From NCBI RefSeq assembly GCF_001039355.2, contig NW_019774181.1:329000-388537 (forward strand): a stretch of 59,538 nucleotides of DNA. Direction: 5' to 3'. This document shows positions 1 to 11,646 of the stretch, piece after piece. A program made the translations under genes and the position numbers. Positions within the stretch are counted from its first letter, which is position 1; the number at the start of each line of letters is the position of its first letter. This DNA is from Lingula anatina (Eukaryota > Brachiopoda > Lingulata > Lingulida > Lingulidae). Under the pieces are notes generated by a model that was given only the letters and a program-made list of their open reading frames with translations, did not search any database and was not told the origin of the DNA.

Positions 1-165
1 ATAGATTTGCAGATCAAATATGGCGACCCACTATAAAACTTGCTGCTTAATTCCCGATTAGACACTGAATGGATTCCCCGCAGGGATTATGCAAAAAGCA
101 TACAAGTGGGTCGGCCATGTTTGATCTGCGGATCTGTTAGTCTGCTGAACATTCTGAATGCGCTC
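1..165. mobile_element. Left-truncated palindromic MITE copy (core family with GATCAAATATGG)
   Basis: The start reads GCAGATCAAATATGGCGACC, and the mirror arm at about 106-150 (AAGTGGGTCGGCCATGTTTG-like) is roughly its reverse complement, so the copy folds back on itself. The left end is cut by the window edge. The same core occurs at 186-380, 22425-22631, 24625-24832 and, within different termini, 49063-49237. No coding capacity, so a non-autonomous DNA transposon is inferred. The right boundary is approximate. Confidence 0.6.
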
Positions 166-185
166 ATAGTGACGACTGTGACTAT

Positions 186-380
186 GGCTGTGTTCACAAC
201 CAGCTTATACGCCAATTAACTATCCCGCGGATCAAACATAGCGTGGCCAACTTGAAAGATTTCATTGCTCTGCCCCTGCTAGAATGTCACACGTGGGAGG
301 TGGGAATTCATTGTCCAGTGCAGGCCATATTTGATCCACAGACTAGTTAGTCCAGAGATCAACTGCTTGTAAATAGAGCC
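186..380. mobile_element. Palindromic MITE with possible TAT duplication
   Basis: The left end GGCTGTGTTCACAACCAG is matched inversely by the right end CTGCTTGTAAATAGAGCC, with a few mismatches. Inside are GCGGATCAAACAT and an inverse TTTGATCCACAG, the core shared with the copies at 1, 22425 and 24625. TAT sits immediately outside both ends (183-185 and 381-383), which would be a 3-bp target duplication. A 3-bp duplication with ends starting GG is reminiscent of PIF/Harbinger elements, though the usual target is TWA. The superfamily is inferred. Confidence 0.6.
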
Positions 381-399
381 TATACTGAATTGTTTGACT

Positions 400-640
400 G
401 GGTTCCCATACCTAGATCGGTCTAATAGTATCGACTCATCTCCAAGAGGTTTCTCGCTAAATTGCTTTTAGCTTAAACGGCTTAGTTGTCTAGCATGTCT
501 ACTAACTAATTAATTACCCCCTAGCAGCTTCATTAGGCATGACAGACACCTAAGATGCTAAAGTTGATTGCAATTTAGCAGGAATCCCCTTGGAGATAGA
601 TCGATCCACAGTGAGTATGATAGGGTCTGGGAATGGTCCC
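400..640. mobile_element. Fold-back element, about 240 bp, copy 1
   Basis: The left half (CCCATACCTAG ... CATCTCCAAGAGG ... CTAAATTGC) is repeated as an imperfect reverse complement in the right half (GCAATTTAGCAGG ... CCCCTTGGAGAT ... CTGGGAATGG), so nearly the whole element is one long hairpin. A diverged second copy lies at 17119-17373. It has no coding capacity. The superfamily cannot be assigned from the termini. Confidence 0.65.
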
Positions 641-676
641 ATTGTCAACGCAAAGCTAACTCACTACTATCTTTAC

Positions 677-842
677 CTTCGTCTTCCTCTTCCACTTCCT
701 CTACCTTCAGCTCCCCTTGCTGGGTCTTGCGGCGTATGCACCAGATGGCGAGAGCTATCAAAATGACAACGACGATACATGCTCCAACGATGCCATATAC
801 CATGCCAGACACTTGTGGCTGGATAACTTTTGGTATGATGTC
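677..842 (-). CDS. Transmembrane exon of the minus-strand type I membrane protein gene (partial gene)
   Basis: This 166-bp exon is preceded on the minus strand by a pyrimidine-rich acceptor (CTTTGTAG, 843-850) and followed by donor GTAAAG (676-671). In phase 0 it encodes DIIPKVIQPQVSGMVYG, then a hydrophobic run of about 22 residues (IVGACIVVVILIALAIW), then a basic stop-transfer CIRRK and an acidic tail KVEEVEEEDE. This is the signature of a single-pass helix with the cytoplasm on the C-terminal side. It ends in phase 1, as does the transmembrane exon of the plus-strand gene. Linkage to the exons at 5660 and 16294 is inferred from strand, order and topology. The nearest upstream exon (5660-5747) ends in phase 1 while this one opens in phase 0, so at least one exon between them has been missed. 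The rest of the cytoplasmic tail lies left of the window. Confidence 0.75.
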
Positions 843-2006
843 CTACAAAGAAATTTGAATAAATACTGTTTACAACTTTTATCCTGTATAAACAACAATA
901 TTTGCAAGATAATTTAGTGATTCACAATTGGTTCAGAATGCTTGGATTGATTAATGATCATACAACATTATAATTAACAGGGGACAAATTTTGACTGTTT
1001 CAAGTTGCAAAAAAAGCATAAATTTTCACTTTAAAACACAGAGGAATGTTGTTTTCAAAGTATCAACTAATGATGCAATAAAACATTCATGGATTTTCCA
1101 AGAAATTTAATTTTGAAGTTCCCGCATTGTTATATACGTATCACAAACTTGAAACCACACATTTTAATACTCTAAGTCAAATCTATAATTGAAAGTACAT
1201 CAAAGTAAAGGGCAAGACATACAAAACTGATTATAAATGAAACACTCAAAGTTTTGAGACATTCTGCCAATAGATGGCTTGTAATTACTTTCATATTAAA
1301 TCAACATAACTCTACTTGTAAAAATCTATAATTCACGAGTTAAACCTCGGCTGAGGACAGAGTAATATCGTACCACATCAATGATGCATACCAAATGGTA
1401 ACAGTCTGTGGAAACAAGGTCTGGTTTCATTTTGCATACATTGTTAATTACACTATATCCATTTCTGGTTAAATGTGACAAAAAAATAATTAGTTAAAAA
1501 AAAAAAAAACACCAATTAAACCAAAATAAACAATAAAAATCCTGACACCATTAACTAAACACTATGATTGTAACAATCCTCATAGCCATGTTGATCTCTA
1601 TATAATACTGGACTTGAAATGTCAGCACATAGGATGAAGAGGGGGAATTGCAATCAAGCAGCTTCTTAATAAAGACAGGGCTAATATAGTGCTTCATTTT
1701 ACAAAAAAGGTTTAAGTATTAACAAACACTTAACTAATGAAAAAACACCGTAATTCATCGGTAGACATTCATCGGAAAACACAATATATTGGTTGTATGG
1801 TGGGACTTATCAGTGGGTTATATTTGTGGAAAAAATCGTCAGATGGGGGGAAAACTATGAACAACCTGTAAAAATCTGGTGGAATCATGCTTATAATCAT
1901 GTGAAAGAGCCCTGAGAAAACAACAAAGATCATTAAATTTGGAACAAGTTACCAGTAAAACTGACAGAACTGAGATGAATGGCACTAACATTAGTGAATA
2001 GGGGAG

Positions 2007-2113
2007 CAGGGGCAGATCCAGAGATATTTTCTGATAGTCTTCCAAATTATCTTTGTTGATCCATCCTCCATTCATTTTTGACCATCTTCCAAGAGAAAAA
2101 AATAGATCCCTGG
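2007..2113 (+). mobile_element. 3'-truncated copy of the CAGGGGCGGAT-ended MITE
   Basis: It begins CAGGGGCAGATCCAGAGATA and runs with TTTTCTGATAGTCTTCCAAA, near-identical to the left parts of the complete copies at 26392-26559 and 47219-47387. Similarity fades after the TTTTTGACCATCTTCC segment, and the right terminal inverted repeat is absent. Confidence 0.75.
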
Positions 2114-3821
2114 GAAAAAATAAATAAAAAGGTGGGTTTTGGCCAAGCAAAAACAATTGCTAGCGATAATCTGGCATGATACAAGAAGAAATCGTGTTTC
2201 AGCACCTAGGCACCTAGAGTGCCGACAGTACCTGGGTGGGAGTCTCCACGCCTCTGTTAGCCCATACACCGTGCTTGTATTGCCCCACTGAACTTGTAAG
2301 ACAACAAGTGTGTTAACAGCACTTTCTACTTAACTGACAACAAATTGGCGTGCAACAGCTGGAAACGTTTCAATGTGTGATAACTGAGGCAATTTTGGAC
2401 AATTTTCAGATCATATCTCCATCATTTTTCTACATATGAACGAAAAAAATCTTCACCTCTCTTTTGTTATTTTCCCTCATATGTCTCAACTGTAAAAAAA
2501 ATTGTTTTGCTCAAATTTAAAAAAAGATGCACTTTAATATATCATTATGTCCTTACAGTGGCTTCATATGGTTTCTTCCAATTTTAGTTTTCTTATTCAA
2601 CATGAAAAATAACTTTTTTGTACCACAAATCACTTCCTGTGACTTAACAATATATTCACGAGCAGTTTCTTGCCTAAAAACAAATTACTAGAAATTCTGC
2701 AGCTCAAAATGCAAGAAATTACACTTTCATATCACACATAATTTTGTAATTAAGTCTTTCTCTGTGGTTCCAATAAATGCCCTAGTCAATTTTCCTCTTT
2801 TATGTCTGTGTTAACCACAATAGAGCCTCAACCACACAAAATGGTTGTAAATGGAGTAAACGCTATCCGAAAGTAGTTTTGCCTTGGGGAAGACAGCTTT
2901 TTTAAAGGTTTATCAGATGACACTGTTACTGGAACAATGGCAGGCCAATTGCTGTGCAATTTTACACATTATGGTGTAGTATCATGCAACATTACCAGTA
3001 TGTAGCTTCTACTTTGTGTGGGGTCACACGCTGCATTAGTTGAACTCCAGTATCTTTCACAGGGCTGAGAATATGTTCCTTCAATCATAAGGTTATTTGA
3101 AAATCATTTTCATACTGTATATATATCTAGTAACAGAATCTGAGGCTTGACCCATTTGAAAATATTTCAATGATTGTGGAAATATTTAGGTAAAATTTCT
3201 CCACTTTATTTTCAGCTGAACAAGAGGAAATGGATCAATTCAAAGTTTGAACACAGACCAAAGACTTGGTTGGAAAAACAAGAAGAGTAGAGTAGCTCTT
3301 CAAGATGAAGACCATTATTTTTATGACACACTCTGACAGAAAATCAAATAACAGAATTAAGAGCTTCAAAAAGAACCCCAAAACCACTCAGGCATATGAC
3401 CATCTGCATAAGGCCAAATAACATCAATATTCAACCACGAGTCCCTTTGAAATTTCACAGAAAATAAAAAAAAAAACTCTAAGCTACATGAATAGGATTC
3501 TTATAATGCAAGTAATATTGTTATCAATAATCAACCAGCATGCTTATTCCCCTTGGCTACTATTCTGCCTTTTGCTTCTTCTGGTTTTGGCGAATGAACA
3601 TACCAGTACACAACAGACGCGGCTGTGAGCAAACTGGGACAATTGTAATTAAAATTTTATCAAAAAAAAGCTATAACTTTATTTATACATCATGGACTTC
3701 CAAGTACTGCAGGGTTTTTTTTTGTCTGGAATAAATGCATGGATATTATGGGTTTGAATTGTCACATGCATAACTGATAAAAAAATAATAGTGGTGTTTC
3801 AAGCACAGATTTGTTAACCTT

Positions 3822-3823
<2 letters not shown>

Positions 3824-3875
<52 letters not shown>
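3824..3875. repeat. (TC)n microsatellite
   Basis: Uninterrupted CT dinucleotides for about 52 bp. Reading through it on the other strand produces an artefactual Arg-Glu repeat ORF. Confidence 0.97.
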
Positions 3876-3878
<3 letters not shown>

Positions 3879-5177
3879 CATATACATTTCAGTCCATTTG
3901 GTAACAAATTGCTTTAACCTATTTATTCTACAGTGATGCCCCATTTGATATGATATTGTATTTATTAGCATGCTTCACTGCGCACCTGCATCTCTGAAGT
4001 TGAACATTTTCAGCTTAAACTTGTGCTGGTCAATCAAATTGCCTCAAACAAAATGGTATCACTATATATCTTCCAACTCGATCTATATTGTGAAACAGCA
4101 GTAAGTTGGAAAGAGATTGAAAAAGCATTGAAGTATTTTATTTTTACTGACTCCATCATGACTAACGAAAAAAGTTTCTAAGGTCCAAACTTTACATATC
4201 AGTATAATATTACAAGAGTTTTTTAAGCATGTAATTATTATCATGCCATATCCTTTAGCAAGCAACAAACTGTATTTAGTTGGATGACATCATTCTTATT
4301 ACTACGGGTCAATGACAGTGCTAGCATTTAGTCCATTTAATCTATAAAAGGAGGGGGGTATGTACCATAGAGCACAATAATAATATAATAACAGAAAAAG
4401 ACCAACTTAAGCCTCCTTTTCTCACGTTCCAATATTGCACTGTTTACATATATTTATAATACATCACGCAGGTTCTTTCACAAGCAGAACGTTTCCCTCG
4501 ACTCAAAACAAACCATGGGCGTGTAACATACCCTCCCTGAAATAGGAAGCCGTTATAACTATTCATAACACCACAGGTCAATTGCGGCCTTGAAATCTAC
4601 CTCATTTGATCAAGATTTAAGGAGGGATATAGCAATATGGCCACAATGCATAATAAGCTGTGACTTAATGGAGCGTATTAACCTCTCATTCTAACCGATT
4701 CAATCCCGAACATGAAATGATTAGTAGGGTGAATGGTGTCGTGTTTTCCTTCGACGGTTTCACTGTTTTGCTATCCATTCGGGTAGTGTTTAGGCATGCC
4801 ATTGAGCGACTGTTACTCCAGATCAAATTCGATGTGGATGGGACTAGAAAAGAGAACCTGTTTGGAGAAATGCCGTCTTTTCATCGTGGTTAATTGTGCC
4901 ATTGGAAGACGCAGGGGGACAAAGCGAGATGCTACTGTGTCACACACAATGATCCTGTTTGTTTAATGGTTAAATGGACAAGTGAGGCCCCTGTATGTGC
5001 TTCAGTGTAGGCGCTGTGAAAATATTCACATACGTGTGATACCTAAACCGAAGTAGCATGCATTCCAAAAAAACATGGGCACATAACATATTTACTGACA
5101 ATTACCAAGGTTTGGCATCCCTATAAATTTACATTTAATCTTTGTTGAATGTTTTCAATATTTCTGTTTCATGAACA

Positions 5178-5229
5178 GAAAGACAGAGAGAAAGAGGCAG
5201 AGAGAGAGGAGAGAAAAAAGAAAGAGGGA
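5178..5229. repeat. Purine-rich low-complexity tract
   Basis: A degenerate GA/AAAG tract (GACAGAGAGAAAGAGGCAGA and onward), without a clean unit. Confidence 0.8.
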
Positions 5230-5659
5230 TCAATTTGCTCCCATATTTGCCTCGATAAATTCTCAAAATATTGGGGAATTAAAGTCAATAAAACATCAAA
5301 TGTTGATCTAATACCTGGCTGAGTACATTTTGGCTACAACTAAATAGCAGTCGAAGTCCATAAATACGTAGTTTAAATAAACCTAACAATGTCCATGTAG
5401 GCTTACACCAAAATTCCGTATGGTTTATTGACAATTCAGTGTACATTTGAGCTACCATTACTGAATTAATACGAATGATTTAAACCCTTTCATCCCAGAG
5501 TTTACCTGAGAATTCTTGCCTTCCTATTTCATATCACCTCTCATTCATCTTAATTCAAAATTGCCAAAGACGCTGCAACACAAATAGATACTACAAACAT
5601 TTGTAAATTACAATTTAATATCAAATTAAATTGACTTCTACCAGCAAATGCACTCCTAC

Positions 5660-5747
5660 CATTAAACATGAAAATGAAATCATTGGTCAAGGAGGATAGT
5701 TTGATTTGGGCTGCCGTAACAAGGTCAACATCTGATATTTGTACATC
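5660..5747 (-). CDS. Ectodomain exon of the minus-strand membrane protein gene
   Basis: This 88-bp exon has acceptor CTCTTTCAG and donor GTAGGA on the minus strand. Read in phase 0, as required by the end of the 16294-16449 exon, it encodes 29 residues, DVQISDVDLVTAAQIKLSSL followed by TNDFIFMFN, plus the first base of a Gly/Asp-type codon (phase 1). The alternating polar and hydrophobic pattern suggests beta strands plus an amphipathic helix in a folded extracellular domain. A second donor-like site (GTAGAA, ending about 5636) would extend it in frame by about six residues (GRSAFA). No counterpart was seen in the plus-strand paralogue, where only about 300 bp separate exon 2 from the transmembrane exon. 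Confidence rests on both splice signals and the composition. Confidence 0.65.
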
Positions 5748-6012
5748 CTGAAAGAGGGCAATTCAATTTCGACTTAATCTAATCCCTCCTTCTAAAAGAA
5801 TTTCTTTCCAAGTCTATCAGTAAGCTGAAATGTGAAGAAATCAGTAGAGGCAAAGCATGGATTTGGCTTTAATACATGTAGTTTGGTGTAAGCAATGATG
5901 GCTAGTACACTAAGACAGCAATTTACAATCATTTTCAACTCAAACTGCTCAAATTTAACATGATGTGATGCAGTATAAAGTACATATAAACTGCAGATAA
6001 CAAAAATTATCT

Positions 6013-6013
<1 letters not shown>

Positions 6014-6058
<45 letters not shown>
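6014..6058. repeat. (GA)n microsatellite
   Basis: About 22 uninterrupted GA units. Confidence 0.97.
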
Positions 6059-6060
<2 letters not shown>

Positions 6061-7384
6061 ATGATGTCTTTAGATCCTCCTGATGTTAAATTCTGAAGTC
6101 TGCAAACAAGATATTGATAGGCTAATTATTAACCAATTAAATAGCAATTTGCTTAGCTGATCTGTATCATTAACTTGGAGCCACTAATCTTCCGTATCCC
6201 TTAAAAGCCACCAAATTAGTCAAAACCTACCCAAATCTATGTTCATTTGTGGTTTTCAAATTATATTTCAGGCTAATTGTGAGAAGGAGTTATTCTTTCA
6301 CACAAATTATTGCATGCTTGCTTAACATGTTTTCCTAGTCTTTTTTCTTCTGCTAATAAATTCTTACATGGATTTTATGCAAGATATGCTAGAAACATTA
6401 AAGCATGATGCATATAAATAAATAATAAAAACAACTAATTCAAAGGAGTTCAGCTCCAAAAAAAAAAAAAACGAATGCTAAGAACTCATTTCTGTAAACT
6501 TAGCAAATTGCTCAATCCAAAGTTCACAGTTTCTGGTACTGTCTCTTCACCTACATAACTTTGTTCCAAAAAACTAATATTTTGAGGCATGCTGCACATT
6601 CAATCATGAGAGGTTTCATGAAATTCTGAATTTCCATTTTGATTAGGCCGTCTATCCTTCCCTTCACCCACCTGCTTATAGTACAGATTTCAGGGCAATA
6701 GCCTCAGCTTCAGATTCCTTTTAAATTAATAAAAGGGGCTTACTTTCCTCCAACTTTAAGGACATTATATATCATCCTTTAGCAAAATTTCTAGTCAGCC
6801 TAGACAAAGCCTAAGGTTTAAGACAAAATATATAAAAAAAACATCCTAATGATAACTTGAAGAAATAATATCCTGTGGCTTTAATTTGACCACTTTAAAA
6901 TGAATTACTGGGACAGCAATATAATCAGGATGCAACAGAAAAAAGAAGTTTACAAAAATAACCATTGTAATCTATTTCCCATTACAAATGCTTACATTTA
7001 CTAGTAACGCAGTAATCTTGTTACTAGCTGATAGATTTTCCTTAACATTATCACATAGGAAAAAATACCAAAAAAAACAACTCATTAGCGCTATATGCCA
7101 ATAACAGAATTCTAGGTGAGAATCTGTCAGAAATCAAGGTATCCATTCATGAAATCATTAAAAACTGTTATAACACAATAAGAAAATGAAGAATAAATTG
7201 ACACAAAATAGATAACGGTAAGAAATATTGACCCAGCGCAGAGTTATATTGTTTAAGACTTAAGTCTTATTCTGCCCGAGAAAATGGTGGATCATCCTTG
7301 AACCTGCTGCAGGTCAATCTCCACACACCAGCCTCTTTTCTCCCCAGAGATAAAGTTTTTATTCAATCCGTCTACACCAATGAA

Positions 7385-7605
7385 ACTGGCATTTTCATTA
7401 AGGTTTGGCCGAAAGGTCCTTTCACATGTTCTGAAATGTCTTTTTAGTATTGATCTAATGTGTAACACAAACTGTGTTTTTTTTTTTCTTTCAACGCAAC
7501 CGGAATTGGCATTTTTGTAAAGGATCAGCGAAAAAGGTCTTTTCACAGATCCTTAAGTGTGCTGCTACTATTGATTATATATTAGCAAACTCCATTTTTT
7601 GTTAT
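7385..7605 (+). repeat. Imperfect tandem duplication, period about 119 bp
   Basis: Unit 1 starts AACTGGCATTTTCATTAAGG at 7385 and unit 2 starts AATTGGCATTTTTGTAAAGG at 7504. Both continue through a CGAAA..GGTC..TTTCACA segment, a TATTGAT segment and end in a T-rich stretch. The units are clearly diverged. Confidence 0.65.
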
Positions 7606-8392
7606 CAAGTTGCTGTTTGAGAAACACCTGTGTGTACATTGTTTAAAAGATGTGCCAATGAGTTAATTTGATTCAAAAGGTCTGGGCAACATGCCCTTTG
7701 CAGTTTGTGGGTAAAATCCTAGAGGATTACATGTTAATTGCAGATAAGTATGGTGGCCTATAAGGATACGTTAGGGAAAGCTATGGGACAAGTTTTGCAA
7801 AATGACTTAAAAAATGTACAATATGAAGATGACCTTAGGAAGAGACCCTTTGAATAATGGCTGGTATGCTATCTAGGCATTACTTCTTTAATGTGTTGTA
7901 TCAAATGAAAGATTTCTTTGACTATATAAAATATGCAGTATCTATAAAATTCATGATTTCCACCCATTGAAAACATAGAGTCATTACCATGTTCTCTTAT
8001 TCCAGTCATGTCTCTTCAAAGATTATCACTTTAAGTTTCTCACAAACACTTTTCAGCAAAGCACCCACCTGACAAATTCAAAACTTCAGCCATAAAATCA
8101 ATCAGGTTTGTACGAATTTAGAGAGAACTTCCAGTTAAAAGACACACCGGAAAACGTTATCTACAAAGCACATGAATGCAAACTGTCTTATATTGCGAAC
8201 TTTCATTCAGTCTATGGAGATATCCTGAACAATTAATAATGTGTCGTATTACCAATTGGTTCTTCAATCCCATTTTCCAAAGCAGCACCAGGGGATGTAC
8301 CAGATATATTATTATGTTATCAATCTTTGTATCAACATTGGCGTGCTGTAAAAGCAGTGAATATGTTTGCAAGTACGTAGATGAATCTGAGC

Positions 8393-8413
8393 TGTGTGTG
8401 TGTGTGTGTGTGT
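8393..8413. repeat. (TG)n microsatellite
   Basis: About ten TG units followed by related TG-rich sequence to about 8460. Confidence 0.9.
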
Positions 8414-9924
8414 TTGTGGATCTGATTGATGTATGAATGTGTGTACGTGCATGCATGTGTGAATTTGCGGTTAGCCAGAATTTAAGACTACAAATGTACA
8501 ATCAACTTGTTGCATGCTTGTACTACTCAGCTTAAAATTACACCTAGCTGATACAAAATCATCTGAAACGAACTACATTCGCCTTTCAGAAACTTAAAAC
8601 AGCCTTTTGCACAATTCTTTTGTTGGATAGATTAAAATAACCTAAAGAAAATGGGAAAAAATTGAATTACGAGCTTCAACAGTTTAAACTGCACCTGTGC
8701 ATGAAATGCAGCCATTTTCCTTATGTTTCTCACGATAAAAGTCACAAGGAGTTACAGAAGAAACTGATGTGATTGTTTCTAACGTGATTGTTCAGGAGTG
8801 AATTGTACGAAATTGGTTTGTGCTGCTGTTTACAGGTTATAGTTTGTGGCAAGAAATTGGGTGAGGAAGGGAGGAAAAATGACACTGACATAGATTCAGA
8901 TGATAATGAAAATCAATTTTTTTTCAAATGGTTTACATTAGGCTGTAACAACTCTAGTGAAAATGCGACCACATTCTGCTAACACCAAAGAAGAACAAAT
9001 GGGGGAAAATAGATAAAACAAGACTGGCCAAAGTAATGATTTTGTGAGTGGACCCCAAAAGTAATTTACAGATAATGTATACTTTTAATTTCCTCAAATG
9101 TTTAAAGAAAATAGTCCCAATGAGCTGTGTGTGTGGCTACTAATGGGTCCACTAGTGGCCTTTAAAAGATAATGTCCACTGCTGTCCATAAATGGTCACA
9201 ATGGAAACTGAAATGTCCATACAATTCATTCCGCCAAATTACTATTTTGGTTGAAAAAGCAGGTGCATTTGAGCAAAATAAAACCTTCATTTCTTTTAAT
9301 GACTTTTTCTAATTCTTAAAATATGTTAAATTGGGTTAAACTTTTTTTGGGGGACTGAAACCACAAAATAAATTTTATGTTTGCAAATGTCTATAATGTT
9401 AAAGCTATAAGCCTACAACCTATCACTGCAATTCACATCAATTTTGATTAGACAGGAAAAAAGAAAAGAAACTTGATATCATACTAATAATCAAAATAAA
9501 GCTTTGTAACATATTATTTTTTTCACAGACTACAATAACTTTGTTCAATGTCAATTGGGACATCAATGTTGACACTCTATACTGTTCCAGTCAGCTGTGT
9601 TTTTTAACTGCATCATCAAACTTTATACATAAAAGATAAAACCAGCAGAGCAATTCTGCTAAACTGTGATCATATAGCACCAGCATAAATAAATAAAACC
9701 AACTGGGAAAAATGTATACATATTGTAACTGCAGGGAGATAAGTGCAGATAGAACTGAACTGACAATATCTATATTATAAAAACTTATTTAGAAAGCATG
9801 ATAAGGGTTACCAGAAAAAGGTACAGTTTGCATGCCTTTATATGACACAAACAAATGACAATTTCATATATATATTGCTGTCTTGGGCCACCATATATTG
9901 GTTGGTTATTCTATTTCATGTCTA

Positions 9925-10120
9925 CGGGCTTATTCCCAATGAAACTACTATTCTATGCAAATCAATCCAACTCAGTGGGGACTCATGCTGAATGCAGTCA
10001 GATTAACAGATTAACACTCCTCCTGGTGTTGAGTAGAATACGGAAAATTAAGCTGGCAATAATACCTGTACCTTGGAAACAACAGGATGTGTGTTAAGCT
10101 GATTGCATTCAGCGAGAGTC
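9925..10120 (+). repeat. Dispersed repeat, copy 1 (also at 22806)
   Basis: Shares with 22806-23000 an ordered series: GGGCT..ATT.CCA near the start, AACAGATT..CAC.CCTCCTGG, then TTGGAAAC, GTTAAGC and GATTGCATTCAGCGAGAG. Inner segments form an inverted pair (GAATGCAGTCAGATTAACA versus GTTAAGCTGATTGCATTC), so this is probably another short non-autonomous DNA transposon. Ends are approximate. Confidence 0.55.
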
Positions 10121-10145
10121 ACCTTTTATTCATGGGGAAATGTAC

Positions 10146-10160
10146 GGGGGGGGGGGGGGG
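10146..10160. repeat. G homopolymer
   Basis: Fifteen G residues followed by AGGGAGG. Confidence 0.95.
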
Positions 10161-11174
10161 AGGGAGGCTGCACTGCTTACTCACTGGTTTCTTACGTCTC
10201 TACAAAACCAAAAAGCTTGCTTTATAATCAACTTATTTTATCAGCTGATCATGATTCTGATAATGTCAGCTGCAATGGATGGGTTTCTTAAAACAATAAC
10301 AATTCCAGAATCAGCACTTATTGAATGATAGGTTTTCTGATCAATTAAGGCAAATGCAAAGTTGACATTATAAAGAATACATGAGATATGTGCCTATCCA
10401 AAAAGAGGCTTTGATTCTAGTCTAATTCCACTACAATTTTGTAAGTGATTACAATTTGCAAAGGAATACAATTAGACTGAAAAAATTAGTCATGCAATCA
10501 ACTTCTATCGACTGCAATCAAATTATATCAGAGTCAATGCTTACACATAAAAAATTGTGTTTACAATATGATTCCCACATCCGAACTGTGCCATACCTAT
10601 ATACACAGTATGTAGTACAGCACTTAACTTCAAGTGACTGCAATTAAAATATTACCCTAAACTTAAACATACCTATGCACCTTTCACTAGGAACTGTAAG
10701 AGAGTTCCATTTTAATCTAATTTTTGTTTTTTACCCTACCAAATCCTCTGTTGTTAAAAATAATCAACTGGGCAGAGGGCTTATCTTTGGTCTTAGCCAT
10801 GTCTCAAAAATTTAATGGTGAATAATGAAAATTAGGATCTTCAATCCTCCATTAATTGCACTTATTTTGTCAAAACATTCCACGGTGCCCAAGGACTGAA
10901 CATTTTTTACATCAATTTGTCTCTTTTTGTGACACCTACTTGTCACTTTAGGGCTTACAGCCTGTGAAACATCTGAGTCCGCGGTGTTAACTAGATCAAG
11001 ATAATGACCCGTAATTTCTGTTGAGTAAAAAAACTAACACGGCTGCTGAAATATTGCACATGATAGGAACACGCATACATACTCATAATACGGAAAATTA
11101 TAAAGGTGTATTGTTCTCTTTGCAATCTGATATGTAGTGATATGTACCAACATGTGCATGTGGGCACACGCAGG

Positions 11175-11178
<4 letters not shown>

Positions 11179-11231
<53 letters not shown>
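11179..11231. repeat. (CA)n microsatellite
   Basis: About 26 CA units. Flanking sequence is also CA/CG-rich (GGGCACACGCAGGCACG). Apparent Thr-His and Cys-Val repeat ORFs are translations of this tract. Confidence 0.97.
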
Positions 11232-11232
<1 letters not shown>

Positions 11233-11416
11233 AATGTGCACAAGAAACCAGGTCAGATCCTAGTCATTAATGCTATCAATATTTTCATTACAATTAGTAC
11301 TACAGCCAAATCAAAAATATGGCAATACTTGTAGCTCATTAAAGGCAAACAATAAGCCTAATGCTAAGAGATCAAGAGGCATTTTTCAAGCCAAAGGGAC
11401 ACCTGTCACTACGGAA

Positions 11417-11646
11417 AGTACTACTAAAGATATTGTAGAGAACAAGCACCATCATGCCTAGGGCCTACGTATACAATGTCTAAGTTTTAACTTAAAAGAC
11501 CTGATCCTAATGTACTCTCTTCATCAAAACCATAAAGAACATCACTATTACTACTACTGCAAACATTGCAGAGAACCAGCACCGGGCCTATACAACCTCT
11601 AAGTTAAGACCTGATCCTTGTACTATCTTCAACAAACCCATGAAGA
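11417..11646 (+). repeat. Imperfect tandem duplication, period about 133 bp
   Basis: GTAGAGAACAAGCACC (11435) and GCAGAGAACCAGCACC (11568) anchor two units. Each continues with GGCCTA..TATACAA..TCTAAGTT, AAGACCTGATCCT, GTACT..CTTCA and ACCATAAAGA/CCCATGAAGA. Confidence 0.65.

Larger units (their letters stand above)
843..5659 (-). other. Intron region of the minus-strand gene, probably holding one unfound exon
   Basis: AT-rich non-coding DNA with an A run near 1496-1510, the element fragment at 2007, the TC tract at 3824 and purine-rich DNA at 5178. A somewhat more GC-rich block lies at about 4490-5040, but no exon with good borders and frame was found there. The phase mismatch between the flanking exons (phase 1 versus phase 0) argues for at least one small coding exon somewhere in this interval. 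Confidence 0.5.

Noticed and set aside
568-858. 96-codon plus-strand open frame
   Set aside because: Antisense shadow of the minus-strand transmembrane exon and part of the fold-back element.
3762-3971. Open frame with a long Arg-Glu repeat
   Set aside because: It is the TC/GA microsatellite read on the minus strand.
4490-5040. Less AT-rich block considered as the missing minus-strand exon
   Set aside because: One acceptor-like site gives an open frame of about 55 codons ending in a stop, with no convincing donor or phase match.
10991-11334. Overlapping open frames with Cys-Val and Thr-His repeats
   Set aside because: They are translations of the (CA)n microsatellite in several frames.
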